64,000 nucleotides of DNA from NCBI RefSeq assembly GCF_002872255.1, contig NZ_NIPR01000004.1, positions 62,001-126,000 on the forward strand. The letters run 5' to 3'. The DNA is from Companilactobacillus nuruki (GTDB lineage: Bacteria > Bacillota > Bacilli > Lactobacillales > Lactobacillaceae). Both the position numbers and the translations under genes were made by a program. Positions 8,820 to 18,583 of this stretch are shown one piece after another; position 1 is the first letter of the stretch, and every line of letters begins with the position of its first letter. Below the pieces are notes generated by a model. That model saw nothing but the letters and a program-made list of their open reading frames with translations, ran no database searches and had not been told where the DNA came from.

Positions 8820-11180
8820 TTATCTTTCCATATTTTGTCTGATTTCGGCCTTCATGAATAGTCTTGTAACATCATACTCAATATCAGAAACCATTTCTTC
8901 AAACATACGATATCCTTCTTCTTGATACTCAACCAAAGGATTCAATTGACCATAACCACGTAGTCCAATTGATTGGCGTAGTTGATCCATAGCATCGATA
9001 TGATCAGTCCAATGTTCATCAACAACTCTAAGTATAACAACTTTTTCAAATTCTAGCATTTGTGAAGGATCGCCAAGCTGTTGTTTCTTTTCTTCATAGT
9101 TATTATGAACAAAGTCCATCAAGTATTTGACGATCTCATCCTGAGTTTTCAGTTGTAAATCAACTACACTCATTTCCTTATCGCCAACTAAGGCAGCCTT
9201 AGCAAAATCAGCAATTGCTTCTAGTTCCCAATCTTCTTGTTTACCTTGTGTATGTACATCAACTTGTGCTTTGATAGTACGTTCCATCATTGGAAGCAAG
9301 ACACGATCTAAGTCCTTGTCTTCATTGATGACTTCCATTCGTTCCTTATAAATAACCTCACGTTGTTCACGCATAACATCATCATATTGAAGAGTGTTCT
9401 TACGTGTATCATAGTTATTACCTTCTACACGTTTTTGAGCTGACTCAACTTGTCTCGTCATCATACGACTTTGAATGACAGCATCATCATCTTCAATCTT
9501 CAAGGCTTTAAGAACACGTTTGATACGTTCTGAACCAAAACGTTTCATCAAGTCATCTTCCAGTGACATGTAAAATTGTGTCACACCTGGATCACCTTGA
9601 CGTCCTGAACGTCCACGAAGCTGATTATCAATACGACGTGATTCATGACGTTCTGTACCTAGAACACATAAACCACCAAGATCTGTAACACCAGGTCCAA
9701 GTTTAATATCGGTACCACGACCAGCCATGTTAGTAGCAATAGTTACGGCACCACGTTGACCAGCATTCATAACAATTTCAGCTTCTTTAGCATGGTTCTT
9801 AGCATTAAGAACAGCATGAGGAATACCTTCTTGATCTAATAGTTTAGATAGGTATTCAGAAGATTCAACAGCAACTGTACCAACCAATAATGGTTGGCCC
9901 TTAGCATGACGTTCTTTAATATCCTTAACAACTGCCGCAAACTTACTCTTTAACGTTGGATAAAGAACATCTTCTTTATCTTCACGAATAACTGGCTTAT
10001 TTGTAGGAATTGAAATAACTTCCATGTTGTAAATTTCTCTAAATTCTTCAGCTTCGGTCTTAGCTGTACCAGTCATACCTGATAACTTGTCATACATACG
10101 GAAGAAGTTTTGGTACGTGATATTAGCCATGGTCTTAGTTTCATCCTGAATTTCTACACCCTCTTTAGCTTCAATAGCTTGGTGCAATCCATCGGAATAA
10201 CGACGACCATCCATAACACGACCAGTAAATTGATCGACAATCTTAACTTCGCCTTCTTGTACAACATAATCAATATTTAAACTCATGATGTAGTTAGCAC
10301 GCAAAGCTTGATCCAAATGGTGGTTTAAAACAGTATTATCAATATCGTAAAGGTTATCTAAGCCAAAGTAATCTTCAGCTTTTCTAATACCTGTTTCAGT
10401 TAAACTAATTGACTTAGTTGGCCAATCAATCTTGTAATCATCCTTTTCAAGTGTTTTGGCAAAACGATCTGCACGAACATACATTGCAGTTGATTTTTCG
10501 GCAGCACCTGAAATGATCAAAGGAGTTCTAGCCTCATCAATCAAAATTGAATCGACCTCATCAACAATCGCATAGTGTAACGGACGCTGTACCATTTGTT
10601 CTTTATAAACAACCATGTTATCACGCAAATAATCGAATCCTAATTCACTATTAGTTGAATAAGTAATGTCACAATTATAAGCTGCACGTTTTTCTTCAGA
10701 ATCCATACTGTTGATATTTAAACCAACACTCAATCCTAACCAATTGTATAGCTCACCCATTTGTTTAGCATCACGACCAGACAAATATTCATTAACTGTA
10801 ACAACATGAACACCCTTGCCAGCCAAAGCATTCAAATAAACAGGTAATGTAGCGGTTAAAGTTTTACCTTCACCAGTTTTCATTTCAGCAATATTACCTT
10901 CATGTAAAGTAATACCACCAATCAATTGCACTCTAAATGGATAAAGTCCAAGGACTCTTTTAGCACCTTCACGAGCTGTAGCAAATGCTTCAGGTAAAAT
11001 ATCATCTAATGTTTCACCCTTTGCTAGTCTCTCTTTAAATTCAGGAGTCTTAGCTTGAAGTTCTTCGTCAGAAAGTTTGCTGTAAGCATCAGCGTAACTT
11101 TCAATCTTATCGGCAATCTTGCCCATACGTTTGACTTCTCTTTTGTCGCTTTCGACCCATTTTCTTAGTGGATTTGCCAT
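8820..11180 (-). CDS. secA: Preprotein translocase ATPase SecA
   Basis: A 786-residue motor that drives unfolded preproteins through SecYEG. The first nucleotide-binding domain has Walker A MKTGEGKT (100-107) and the [14 protein letters not shown] box. The preprotein cross-linking domain, second helicase domain ([15 protein letters not shown]) and helical scaffold follow in order. The protein ends at RQNMER and lacks the cysteine-rich zinc tail of many SecA proteins, which is usual in lactobacilli. ATG with AGGAGAG upstream. A plausible -10 (TACTAT) lies in the 5' region. It is flanked by terminators, so probably its own transcription unit. Confidence 0.97.
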   Translation of the reverse strand: MANPLRKWVESDKREVKRMGKIADKIESYADAYSKLSDEELQAKTPEFKERLAKGETLDDILPEAFATAREGAKRVLGLYPFRVQLIGGITLHEGNIAEMKTGEGKTLTATLPVYLNALAGKGVHVVTVNEYLSGRDAKQMGELYNWLGLSVGLNINSMDSEEKRAAYNCDITYSTNSELGFDYLRDNMVVYKEQMVQRPLHYAIVDEVDSILIDEARTPLIISGAAEKSTAMYVRADRFAKTLEKDDYKIDWPTKSISLTETGIRKAEDYFGLDNLYDIDNTVLNHHLDQALRANYIMSLNIDYVVQEGEVKIVDQFTGRVMDGRRYSDGLHQAIEAKEGVEIQDETKTMANITYQNFFRMYDKLSGMTGTAKTEAEEFREIYNMEVISIPTNKPVIREDKEDVLYPTLKSKFAAVVKDIKERHAKGQPLLVGTVAVESSEYLSKLLDQEGIPHAVLNAKNHAKEAEIVMNAGQRGAVTIATNMAGRGTDIKLGPGVTDLGGLCVLGTERHESRRIDNQLRGRSGRQGDPGVTQFYMSLEDDLMKRFGSERIKRVLKALKIEDDDAVIQSRMMTRQVESAQKRVEGNNYDTRKNTLQYDDVMREQREVIYKERMEVINEDKDLDRVLLPMMERTIKAQVDVHTQGKQEDWELEAIADFAKAALVGDKEMSVVDLQLKTQDEIVKYLMDFVHNNYEEKKQQLGDPSQMLEFEKVVILRVVDEHWTDHIDAMDQLRQSIGLRGYGQLNPLVEYQEEGYRMFEEMVSDIEYDVTRLFMKAEIRQNMER

Positions 11181-11345
11181 ATTAATATATCTCTCCTAAG
11201 TGTTATAAACATACTCTTAATAGTAGCATTTTTTTTTAAACTTTTAAACTTAATATCAATTAAACAGACTTTCAGAGTTACAATGATACACCATTTCTCT
11301 AAACTTTGTGTTAAGAATGCTTTACAATTTGTAATTTTAGAGCAC

Positions 11346-11379
11346 AAAAAAGCTGAGACACTAAATGTCTCAGCTTTAA
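11346..11379 (-). terminator. Terminator after hpf
   Basis: AAAGCTGAGACA and TGTCTCAGCTTT form a 12-bp stem with a 5-nt loop, followed on the minus strand by T residues. It lies 9 bp past the hpf stop. Confidence 0.88.
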
Positions 11380-11387
11380 AATTATTT

Positions 11388-11936
11388 TTATTCGTTTGTT
11401 TCAATCAAACCATACTTACCATCATTACGTTTGTATACGATGCTGGCCCCATTAGTTTCTGAATCTTCAAAGATAAAGAACTCATGACCTAACATTTCCA
11501 TTTGTAGAACTGCTTCTTCAGCATCCATTGGTTTTAATGATAGACGCTTTGTTCTAACAATTTCTGATTTATCATCATCTGTATCCTCAGATGTTACATC
11601 ATCCAAAGGAATATCCTTTAGACTGCCACCTTCACGACTCTTACGATTTACACGAGTCTTGAATTTCTTGACCTGTCTTTCAAGTTTATCAACAACAAGA
11701 TCAATTCCGGCATACAAGTCATCATTTAACTCTTCAGCCCTCAATGTAATATATGGCAATGGAATTGTTACTTCAACCTTTGTACCTTTTGAAGGGTATG
11801 TTTTCAAGTTTACATGAGCAATTGGATTACTTTCATCGCTAAAGTATTTCTCCATTTTAGAAATTCTTTTTTCGACATATTCGCGAATTGATGAAGTTAC
11901 TTCGATATTTTCACCACGTACATTAATAGTTAACAT
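11388..11936 (-). CDS. hpf: Long-form ribosome hibernation promoting factor HPF
   Basis: A 182-residue protein. It has an N-terminal S30AE/YfiA domain (about 1-100, starting MLTINVRGENIEVT), a charged linker (about 105-130), and a C-terminal dimerisation domain ending in the conserved NGASIVYKRNDGKYGLIE. The long form joins two 70S ribosomes into inactive 100S dimers in stationary phase. ATG with GGAAGGAGAG upstream. Its promoter has a CcpA-type site over the -35 box and the leader contains a small hairpin, so carbon control is likely. It lies between comFC and secA, the usual Firmicutes position. Confidence 0.95.
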   Translation of the reverse strand: MLTINVRGENIEVTSSIREYVEKRISKMEKYFSDESNPIAHVNLKTYPSKGTKVEVTIPLPYITLRAEELNDDLYAGIDLVVDKLERQVKKFKTRVNRKSREGGSLKDIPLDDVTSEDTDDDKSEIVRTKRLSLKPMDAEEAVLQMEMLGHEFFIFEDSETNGASIVYKRNDGKYGLIETNE

Positions 11937-11964
11937 AATAATCTCTCCTTCCGACGATAGGAAA

Positions 11965-11991
11965 TTAAAGAGTGTTCTTACATCTCTTTAA
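11965..11991 (-). promoter_or_regulatory. Inverted repeat in the hpf leader
   Basis: TTAAAGAG and CTCTTTAA form a perfect 8-bp inverted repeat with an 11-nt spacer, between the -10 box and the hpf ribosome site. It could fold as a leader hairpin. No T-run follows, so it is not an obvious terminator. Confidence 0.35.
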
Positions 11992-11995
11992 TGCA

Positions 11996-12033
11996 ATTAT
12001 AATATTCTCAGGCCAATATGACAACGTTTCCAT
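11996..12033 (-). promoter_or_regulatory. hpf promoter with overlapping cre (CcpA) site
   Basis: The minus strand has TTGTCA (12024-12019), a 17-bp spacer and a perfect TATAAT (12001-11996). ATGGAAACGTTGTCAT (12033-12018) overlaps the -35 box and matches the cre consensus WTGNAARCGNWWWCAW at 15 of 16 positions (G for W at position 12). A CcpA dimer there would block RNA polymerase, coupling ribosome hibernation to sugar supply. Confidence 0.55.
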
Positions 12034-12055
12034 CAGCTAGATAATGAAAACGTTG
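12022..12055 (-). terminator. Hairpin at the 3' end of comFC
   Basis: CAACGTTTCCAT pairs with ATGAAAACGTTG over 12 bp (one G-U when transcribed from the minus strand). The stem includes the last codons and stop of comFC. No U-run follows, so termination is uncertain. One arm is shared with the hpf cre site and -35 box. Confidence 0.4.
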
Positions 12056-12713
12056 AAATATTTTTAAATCCTGACTCCCAAAATATATCATGAGCATACA
12101 TCAAAGTTCTTCCCGTTGTATAAATATCATCCAAAATCAAAATACTCTGATTTTTTGACAACCTATTAATTTCTGGCAACGCCGAAAATGTTTGTGGAGT
12201 TTGTAATCGCTCCTGACGATCTTTTTGTGCCTGAGGCTTATCGGCATCTACTTTCACCAAAAGTAATTGTAAATCGAAGATATCTTTATACAATTCAAGG
12301 ACCGGATCGAATCCTCGAAGCCGTTGATGGCTTTGACTAGATGGAATATAAGTAACCACATCAAATTGATTTTGTTTAGACCAGCTCATTATGTCTTTAA
12401 AAAATAACTTAGCTAACAAGACATCCCCATATCGTTTATACAGCTTGAAGTAGCTGTGTATGAACTGATTATACTCAAACAAAGCTTGATGGCAATTAAT
12501 TATTTGATACTTCTGCTCCCAAATTTGACAATCTGAGCAAATACCAGAAACATTTGGCTTATAACACCTTAAACAATTGTTTTTATTTTTCAATGGTATC
12601 AACTGACTACGACATAATTGACATATATAATCCGGAATAATTTTTTTAAATAAAAATATCTCTTTTATTTTTAAATTATTTGTTATTGAATTACCACAGT
12701 TTAAACATTTCAT
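12033..12713 (-). CDS. comFC: ComFC competence phosphoribosyltransferase-like protein
   Basis: A 226-residue protein. The N-terminus holds four CxxC pairs (Cys 3/6, 31/34, 47/50, 59/62), a zinc-ribbon arrangement. The C-terminal half is a type I phosphoribosyltransferase fold with PRPP-loop ILILDDIYTTGRT near 190-203. ComFC works with ComFA in single-strand DNA uptake during natural transformation. Its ATG overlaps the comFA stop by 4 bp, showing coupling. Confidence 0.92.
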   Translation of the reverse strand: MKCLNCGNSITNNLKIKEIFLFKKIIPDYICQLCRSQLIPLKNKNNCLRCYKPNVSGICSDCQIWEQKYQIINCHQALFEYNQFIHSYFKLYKRYGDVLLAKLFFKDIMSWSKQNQFDVVTYIPSSQSHQRLRGFDPVLELYKDIFDLQLLLVKVDADKPQAQKDRQERLQTPQTFSALPEINRLSKNQSILILDDIYTTGRTLMYAHDIFWESGFKNISTFSLSS

Positions 12714-14020
12714 CTTTTAGCCTGCCGATTTAGATAGTTGATCTCCCAACAAGCTTTACGGATTTGTTGATTATAATAACGATAATAAAAATGTACTTCA
12801 TCATCAAAGGAATCTTTCCCTCTACCAGCCCTACCCGCTATCTGAATTAATGCTGTTTTAGAGAATTCCTTTGCCTGTGCCTCTAAAACTATCACTGTTA
12901 TTTTTTTAAAAGTAACACCACGTTCCAAAATAGTCGTCGTTAATATTGCCTGGACATTCTTCTCACGAAATTGTTGAACCTTTTCTAATCTCAATTCATC
13001 TTTAGAACTAACGTCAACAAAAGTCAATGAGGGATATACCTTCTTTAATTTTTTAGCAAATGATTTCATCATTGGAATTTGTGGAAAAAATAACATAAAG
13101 CGCTGATTATTTTTAATTAATTTATCGAGATGTATTTTTAGAATAGGGTTTATTCCCCATAGTTCAATTTTTCTAAAAAGTAAATGGCAATAAGGCTCTG
13201 GCAGCGGATGTCCATGAAATCTTTGATATAGTCTAGTAATAGATATTTGTCCCTTATTAACCCTCATCAATAATTCTTTTGGAGGCGTTGCCGATAAATA
13301 GACGATCATACCTGACTTTTTCTTAGCTTTCTTGATTGCTTTGTGTAGCATCCTATTACCAGCTAACGGATATGAATCAACCTCATCAATTACTAAAACA
13401 TCGAATGCATCTTCAAATCGCACTAATTGATGGACTGTTGATAACATTATCTGAGTCAAATGATATTTTTCGTCACTCTTCCCATGGAATAATCCTAACG
13501 TCGTGTTAGGAAATACCTTTTGTATTCTAGGAAATAATTCAATACAAACATCTACCCTTGGTGAACAAATTGCTATTCGCCTACCTTTTTGCAAGACTTG
13601 TTCAATCAAAGGAAAAATCATTTCGGTTTTACCAGCTCCAGTTACAGCCCAAATTAAATGGTCCTGCTTGTTCTCAAAGGCCTTTATAAGCTCTCTAACA
13701 CCTCTCTTCTGATTAGAGGTCAATTGACCATTCCAATACAAATAATTGTTCTGAATGGGATATTTGACGTTTGTCGAGGAAATTAATAGTTTATCCGTTG
13801 ACTGGATTTTTCCTAAGTTGATACATTGCCGACAGTATTGCAATTTAATCGGTAACTTAGGTAGTTCCATTAGGCAACGTCGACAAAATAGTTTATCATT
13901 TTTCTTAAACGTGGCCTCAAAGATTTTCGAACCACAATTCTGTAATTCATTTAAAACCATTGTATCTAACTCAGTAATATTAAAAATACGTCCACCTAAA
14001 TACTCATTTATATTTGTCAT
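12710..14020 (-). CDS. comFA: ComFA DNA-uptake helicase/translocase
   Basis: A 436-residue DEAD-box-like ATPase that pulls transforming single-stranded DNA into the cytosol. A four-cysteine zinc site (Cys about 46/49 and 63/66) precedes Walker A AVTGAGKTE (125-133), Walker B LVIDEVDS, motif III YLSATPP and motif VI QIAGRAGRG. All are intact, so it looks functional. It is the first gene of the comFA-comFC unit. Its start lies 22 bp from the divergent YigZ-family gene, so the two promoters must overlap or lie inside the opposite gene. Confidence 0.93.
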   Translation of the reverse strand: MTNINEYLGGRIFNITELDTMVLNELQNCGSKIFEATFKKNDKLFCRRCLMELPKLPIKLQYCRQCINLGKIQSTDKLLISSTNVKYPIQNNYLYWNGQLTSNQKRGVRELIKAFENKQDHLIWAVTGAGKTEMIFPLIEQVLQKGRRIAICSPRVDVCIELFPRIQKVFPNTTLGLFHGKSDEKYHLTQIMLSTVHQLVRFEDAFDVLVIDEVDSYPLAGNRMLHKAIKKAKKKSGMIVYLSATPPKELLMRVNKGQISITRLYQRFHGHPLPEPYCHLLFRKIELWGINPILKIHLDKLIKNNQRFMLFFPQIPMMKSFAKKLKKVYPSLTFVDVSSKDELRLEKVQQFREKNVQAILTTTILERGVTFKKITVIVLEAQAKEFSKTALIQIAGRAGRGKDSFDDEVHFYYRYYNQQIRKACWEINYLNRQAKR

Positions 14021-14042
14021 ACTAAAAATTACGCAAAGGAGA

Positions 14043-14687
14043 ATGTTTTTGAAAAATTATAAAACTATTGCTCAGTCGGGGAGTTATGAAAAGGAAATCA
14101 AAAAATCGAGATTTATTGCTCATATTGCCCAAACTAACTCTGAAGCCGAAGCAAAAGACTTTATCCAGCAGATAAGGGATCAAGAGTCTGGCGCTACCCA
14201 CAATTGCACAGCCTTTATCGTTATGGAAAATGTCTTGATTGAGAGAATGTCTGATGATGGGGAACCTAGTGGAACTGCTGGATCACCAATTCTAAATGTT
14301 TTACAACAACAGGAAATGCAAAACGTTACAGTTGTTGTCACCCGTTACTTTGGCGGTATAAAACTCGGCGCGGGTGGGTTAATCAGAGCTTATTCATCAA
14401 CTACTGCTGAGGCTGTTAAATCAATAGGTTTGGTTGAGAATCGTATTCAACAGGGCTTTGAACTAACTATCCCTTATCATATGTTCGATAGATTTGAAAA
14501 CTATGCCAAAAATGAAAAAATTATTTTGGAAGATAAACAATTTGCGGCAGATATTAAATGTCAAATATTCTTAGATTTGAAAACTGTCGATAAAGCTGTT
14601 CAAAACATCAAAGATTTGTTTCAGAATCAAATCAGAATTGTGGAAACAAAAAAAACTTATAAACAGGTTCCTATTGAAGCTAATTAA
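14043..14687 (+). CDS. YigZ/IMPACT-family protein
   Basis: A protein of about 214 residues with the UPF0029 (IMPACT/YigZ) N-terminal domain (hallmark SDDGEPSGTAGSP near 75-87) and a small DUF1949-like C-terminal domain. The biochemical role of bacterial YigZ is not settled; links to translation or peptide handling have been suggested. Two starts compete: ATG 14043, only a few bases from AAGGAG, and TTG 14049, with more usual spacing, giving MKNYKTIAQSG. Divergent from comFA, which is the common arrangement in lactobacilli. Confidence 0.85.
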   Translation: MFLKNYKTIAQSGSYEKEIKKSRFIAHIAQTNSEAEAKDFIQQIRDQESGATHNCTAFIVMENVLIERMSDDGEPSGTAGSPILNVLQQQEMQNVTVVVTRYFGGIKLGAGGLIRAYSSTTAEAVKSIGLVENRIQQGFELTIPYHMFDRFENYAKNEKIILEDKQFAADIKCQIFLDLKTVDKAVQNIKDLFQNQIRIVETKKTYKQVPIEAN

Positions 14688-14695
14688 CATACTAT

Positions 14696-14735
14696 ATAAG
14701 CCATCCTGATTTTAAATTTAATCAGGATGGCTTAT
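14696..14735. terminator. Bidirectional terminator between the yigZ-like and XRE genes
   Basis: A perfect 16-bp stem, ATAAGCCATCCTGATT with AATCAGGATGGCTTAT, around an 8-nt loop. It lies between two convergent genes and serves both. The plus-strand side runs into TTATTTTTC. Confidence 0.85.
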
Positions 14736-14742
14736 TTATTTT

Positions 14743-15516
14743 TCAATATTTGTAATTATGCATTATAAAAATATTCGAATTATCCCTAATTCCCTTTGGA
14801 AGATTCTTTTTGCTATCTTGATATTCCTCATACATACCTCGATAATCAGCGTAATCTTCATACATATTATTACGAATTGAGTTTGGAATGGATTCCCAAT
14901 CAACAAAGTTAATCCGTGATACGTAGAGTCCCCGATGTTCGACCATCGCAAATGGTTTATTATTCGGTGCCAAACCACCCTGAAATGTTAAAAATGAAGA
15001 ATTTCCCCAAGCATCATCTGTTACTACCATATTTCTGAAAGGTATTCCTAAAGCTTTTGTATACTTTTTAGTTTTAGAATCCCTCAGGACATTTGAATAA
15101 TCGGATTCAATCGCTGTCTTCTCCGTAGGTATTGCCGCATAGCCAATTTTAGTAGACATTAGTGGATTAAAACGGTCAATCCATTCATTTTGATATTGAT
15201 AATTAGAGAAAAAGACATAACTCCCACCAATCAATACCAAAACTGACAAGATGACAAACAACCACAATTTATAAACTTTCTTCAATTTTAAATCTTTATC
15301 AATTTTTTCCACAGTTTCACTATCTCCCTTTAAAAACTCGTCTAAGGAAATCTTCAAAATGGAACTCAAATTTATCAATAAAGAAATATCAGGATAAGTT
15401 CTTCCTGTTTCCCAACTAGAAATCGTTTTATCCGAAACATTTAATCTCAATGCCAAATCTTTTTGAGTTAATCCTTCTTGCTTACGATATTTCTTCAATT
15501 GCTCATTTAATTCCAT
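14743..15516 (-). CDS. Membrane-anchored XRE-family regulator
   Basis: A 257-residue protein starting at ATG 15516, with GAGGAG seven bases upstream; upstream in-frame codons include this ribosome site and are unlikely to be translated. Residues about 4-60 are a Cro/C1 helix-turn-helix (LTQKDLALRLNVSDKTISSW). A single membrane helix follows (WLFVILSVLVLIGGSYVFF, about 85-105), then an extracellular domain of about 150 residues that I do not recognise. The layout suggests a one-component transmembrane sensor. It is a single gene with a terminator downstream; target unknown. Confidence 0.75.
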   Translation of the reverse strand: MELNEQLKKYRKQEGLTQKDLALRLNVSDKTISSWETGRTYPDISLLINLSSILKISLDEFLKGDSETVEKIDKDLKLKKVYKLWLFVILSVLVLIGGSYVFFSNYQYQNEWIDRFNPLMSTKIGYAAIPTEKTAIESDYSNVLRDSKTKKYTKALGIPFRNMVVTDDAWGNSSFLTFQGGLAPNNKPFAMVEHRGLYVSRINFVDWESIPNSIRNNMYEDYADYRGMYEEYQDSKKNLPKGIRDNSNIFIMHNYKY

Positions 15517-15627
15517 TTCGTCTCTCCTCAAACATAATTTAAAAGGTTTAAATAAATGTATACCATCCCACAAATGTAGAACTCAATAGATTCGGTCTCT
15601 GGAAACTGTAGAATTGTCTCTAGGGAC

Positions 15628-15660
15628 AAAAAAAGCAGGCGCTATAACGGCACTTGCTTA
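15628..15660 (-). terminator. Terminator after tagO
   Basis: On the minus strand AAGCAAGTGCC and GCGCCTGCTT form an imperfect stem around a short loop, followed by seven T residues. It overlaps the tagO stop codon. Confidence 0.7.
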
Positions 15661-16752
15661 ATCTTTCTTTTCTAATCGTTTAACAAATTTCTGGATAGCT
15701 TTGAGGAGCGGTTGTCGATTGTCTCCAAGTAAACCGATTGATTCAATAAATAGCTCCAAACCAATAAAGACCCCAATCGTCAATAATACGCTTCCCCATA
15801 ATGTTGACAGTGGATAAAGCATTGAAATAAAGGCAAATACTAATGACAAACCATAAATCACTAATACAGTTTGTCGATGTGACAAACCAAGTTGCATCAA
15901 ACGATGATGTAAATGATGCTTATCCGCCTGCATGATTGGTTTCTTATTCAATAATCGTCTTAAAATAGCATAAACAGTATCAGTAATTGGAACACCCATT
16001 ATTACTACTGGCATCAATAAAGTAATAAAAGTAACGTTCTTTAAACCCTTTAGAGAAAACACAGCCATCATAAATCCAATAAATAGTGATCCTGTATCAC
16101 CTAGAAAAATACTAGCTGGATGAAAGTTATGTGGTAAGAACCCTACTAGGGCTGCCACCAAAACGAAAATCCAAATAGCAACATAAACATTAGTCAAATT
16201 GAGGAAGAAATAGGCCATAACTCCCATAGTGAACAACGCAATGATCGAAACACCTGTCGCCAATCCATCCAATCCATCAATCAAATTAACTGCATTTGTA
16301 ATCGCAATGACCCAAATTATTGTTATCGGTAAACTCCACCAACCAAGTTCAAATGATCCAATAATTGGTAAGGTAACCTGATTCATCCTAATACCTGCTA
16401 AGAAATATATCACTAAAGCAGCAGCCAATATACCGGCCAATTTAGCCTTAGGAGACAATTCTCGAATATCATCAATGATTCCCGTCAAAATGATAATACA
16501 TTCAGCCAAAAAAACACTGAATAACTCATGCGTTGGGAACTGTTCACGTAATAAGACAAACGTTGAAAAGTTAAATGCAAGAAAGATAGCCAAGCCGCCC
16601 ATTGTAGGCATCGGCTTTATATTTACACGACGTGCGTTAGGTTTATCAACCGCTCCCAAAATATAAGCTAGCTTAACTACAAAGGGAGTTATCGCAGCCG
16701 ATACTATCATTGTTAAAAATAATTTTACTATTACACTAAACATACCCGACAT
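15658..16752 (-). CDS. tagO: Undecaprenyl-phosphate GlcNAc-1-phosphate transferase TagO
   Basis: A 364-residue polytopic membrane enzyme of the MraY/WecA family with about ten or eleven hydrophobic segments. Hallmarks are the Asp motif GIIDDIRELSPKAKL, the NLIDGLDGLA block, LGDTGSLFIGF and the cytoplasmic His-rich KHHLHHRLMQLG near the C-terminus. It moves GlcNAc-1-phosphate from UDP-GlcNAc onto undecaprenyl phosphate, the first step of wall teichoic acid linkage-unit synthesis. The start is ATG 16752, or an internal ATG three codons later; neither has a strong ribosome site. Confidence 0.93.
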   Translation of the reverse strand: MSGMFSVIVKLFLTMIVSAAITPFVVKLAYILGAVDKPNARRVNIKPMPTMGGLAIFLAFNFSTFVLLREQFPTHELFSVFLAECIIILTGIIDDIRELSPKAKLAGILAAALVIYFLAGIRMNQVTLPIIGSFELGWWSLPITIIWVIAITNAVNLIDGLDGLATGVSIIALFTMGVMAYFFLNLTNVYVAIWIFVLVAALVGFLPHNFHPASIFLGDTGSLFIGFMMAVFSLKGLKNVTFITLLMPVVIMGVPITDTVYAILRRLLNKKPIMQADKHHLHHRLMQLGLSHRQTVLVIYGLSLVFAFISMLYPLSTLWGSVLLTIGVFIGLELFIESIGLLGDNRQPLLKAIQKFVKRLEKKD

Positions 16753-16822
16753 ATTTAGAAAAACTCACTTTCCATTAATAGAACAATTATACAATATCTA
16801 AGGCTCAATCCAAAAAGAAATT

Positions 16823-16851
16823 AAAAAAGAGCGTATCTAAAGACACACCCC
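16823..16851 (-). terminator. Terminator after rny
   Basis: A minus-strand stem GGGTGTGTC with GATACGCTC (three wobble pairs) and a TTTA loop, followed by TTTTTT. It sits 7 bp after the rny stop. Confidence 0.7.
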
Positions 16852-16858
16852 TTGATAA

Positions 16859-18433
16859 TTATTTTGCTAATTCAACTTTTCTAACTTCACGGACAACTGT
16901 AACTTTAATATGTCCAGGATATTCAAGGTTCTCTTCAATCTCACCTTTCATATCACGAGCCAAAATTGCGGCTTGGTCATCAGAAATCTGTTCTGGTTTT
17001 ACCATAACGCGAATTTCATGACCTGCCTGAATTGCATAACTATGATCAACACCTTCATGTTTATCAGCGATTTCTTCGAGCTTTTCAAGTCTATGGATAT
17101 AATTTTCCATTGATTCTGATCTAGCTCCAGGACGTGATGCTGAAATAGCATCAGCCGCTGCGACAATCGTTGCAATAAGTGATGTTGGTTCCACATCCCC
17201 ATGATGTGAAGCAATTGTATTAACAACTACTTCTGGTTCTTTATACTTGGTTGCGATATCTACACCTATTTCTACGTGTGATCCATCAACCTCACGATCG
17301 ATAGCTTTACCGATATCGTGTAATAAACCTGCTCGTTTTGCTAGCATAACATCTTCACCCAATTCAGCAGCCATTACAGCGGATAATTTAGCTACCTCTA
17401 TTGAGTGATTCAAAACATTTTGACCGTAACTCGTACGATATTGCATACGTCCAATAATTTTAATTAAATCTGGATTTACTGAACTGATACCCAAACTATA
17501 AATAGTCTGCTCACCAGTCTCACGAATATGGTCGTCCATTTCTTTTCTAGACTTATCGACCATCTCTTCAATGCGAGCTGGATGGATACGGCCATCTTCA
17601 ATCAGTTTTTCCAAGGCCATTCGAGCAATCTCACGTCTGACCGGATCGTATGCACTTAATGCGACTGCTTCAGGAGTATCATCAATAATCAAATCGACAC
17701 CCGTAAGCGCTTCAATGGTACGGATATTTCTACCCTCTCGACCAATAATTCTCCCCTTCATATCTTCATTAGGCAATGTAACAGTAGTAACAGTTGATTC
17801 TGAAACAGTATCAGCTGCACTTCTTTGAATAGCAGCAACAATCAAAGCTTTAGCGTCTTTTTCAGCCTTTTGCTTTGCTTGTTCATCACTTTCTTTAATC
17901 ATCTCAGCACGTTCATGAACTAATTCTTTATTCAACTTGCCAAGAATAATTTTTCTTGCTTGTTCCCGAGTTAAGTTACTTACTCTTACCAGCTCCGCTT
18001 GCTGTTCTTTAAGAGTATCAGTCAATTGTTTATCTTTTTCATCAAGTTTATGTTGTCTGGCTGAAATATTGTTCTCGTTATTTTCGATATTTTCCTCACG
18101 CTTTTCAAGCGATTGGTCTTTTTTATCCAAAATATCTTGTCTTTCCAGAACACGATTTTCTTGTTTCTGAATTTCTCTACGACGTTCTTTCAATTCATCT
18201 TCTTGTTTCTCACGATAACGATGAACTTCATCTTTTGCCTCAAGTAGTTTTTCCTTTTTAAGGGACTTAGCGGCCTTTTCAGCGTCTGAGACAATATCCT
18301 CAGCAGTTTGTTTTGCTTGTGAAAGTTTTTTCTCGTAAGCATCCTTACAGAATGCATATCCAAAGAGTATACCTACGATTAATGCTACTACAGCGAAAGA
18401 GAAGGTTATGATAGCAGGATACATATGATACAT
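16859..18433 (-). CDS. rny: Ribonuclease Y
   Basis: A 524-residue endonuclease that starts mRNA decay at the membrane. Layout: N-terminal membrane anchor (about 5-26), a long charged coiled coil (about 30-195), a KH RNA-binding domain with [12 protein letters not shown] (near 228), and the metal-dependent HD domain with LLHDIGKA (near 367). ATG 18433 has GGAGG at an ideal distance. It lies downstream of recA but with a terminator and its own promoter between, so it is independently expressed. Confidence 0.96.
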   Translation of the reverse strand: MYHMYPAIITFSFAVVALIVGILFGYAFCKDAYEKKLSQAKQTAEDIVSDAEKAAKSLKKEKLLEAKDEVHRYREKQEDELKERRREIQKQENRVLERQDILDKKDQSLEKREENIENNENNISARQHKLDEKDKQLTDTLKEQQAELVRVSNLTREQARKIILGKLNKELVHERAEMIKESDEQAKQKAEKDAKALIVAAIQRSAADTVSESTVTTVTLPNEDMKGRIIGREGRNIRTIEALTGVDLIIDDTPEAVALSAYDPVRREIARMALEKLIEDGRIHPARIEEMVDKSRKEMDDHIRETGEQTIYSLGISSVNPDLIKIIGRMQYRTSYGQNVLNHSIEVAKLSAVMAAELGEDVMLAKRAGLLHDIGKAIDREVDGSHVEIGVDIATKYKEPEVVVNTIASHHGDVEPTSLIATIVAAADAISASRPGARSESMENYIHRLEKLEEIADKHEGVDHSYAIQAGHEIRVMVKPEQISDDQAAILARDMKGEIEENLEYPGHIKVTVVREVRKVELAK

Positions 18434-18513
18434 GCTATTACCTCCATGTTTGCTTTTTAAAAAAGTTTGTTTGTAAAAATTTTGAATGTTACAGATTATT
18501 TACATACAACTTA

Positions 18514-18541
18514 ATATTATAGAATAAATATGACCTGTCAA
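18514..18541 (-). promoter_or_regulatory. rny promoter
   Basis: A perfect TTGACA (18541-18536), a 16-bp spacer and TAATAT (18519-18514) on the minus strand, about 80 bp upstream of the rny start. Confidence 0.6.
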
Positions 18542-18553
18542 CCAAATAAAACT

Positions 18554-18583
18554 AAAAAAGAGACCATTAAGGCCTCTTTTTAT
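18554..18583 (-). terminator. Terminator after recA
   Basis: AAAGAGGCC and GGTCTCTTT form a 9-bp stem (one G-U) with a TTAAT loop and a following T-run on the minus strand. It begins right after the recA stop. Confidence 0.85.

Noticed and set aside
11165-11404. 79-codon frame between secA and hpf
   Set aside because: It lies over the secA promoter and the hpf terminator, with no ribosome site and no protein-like composition.
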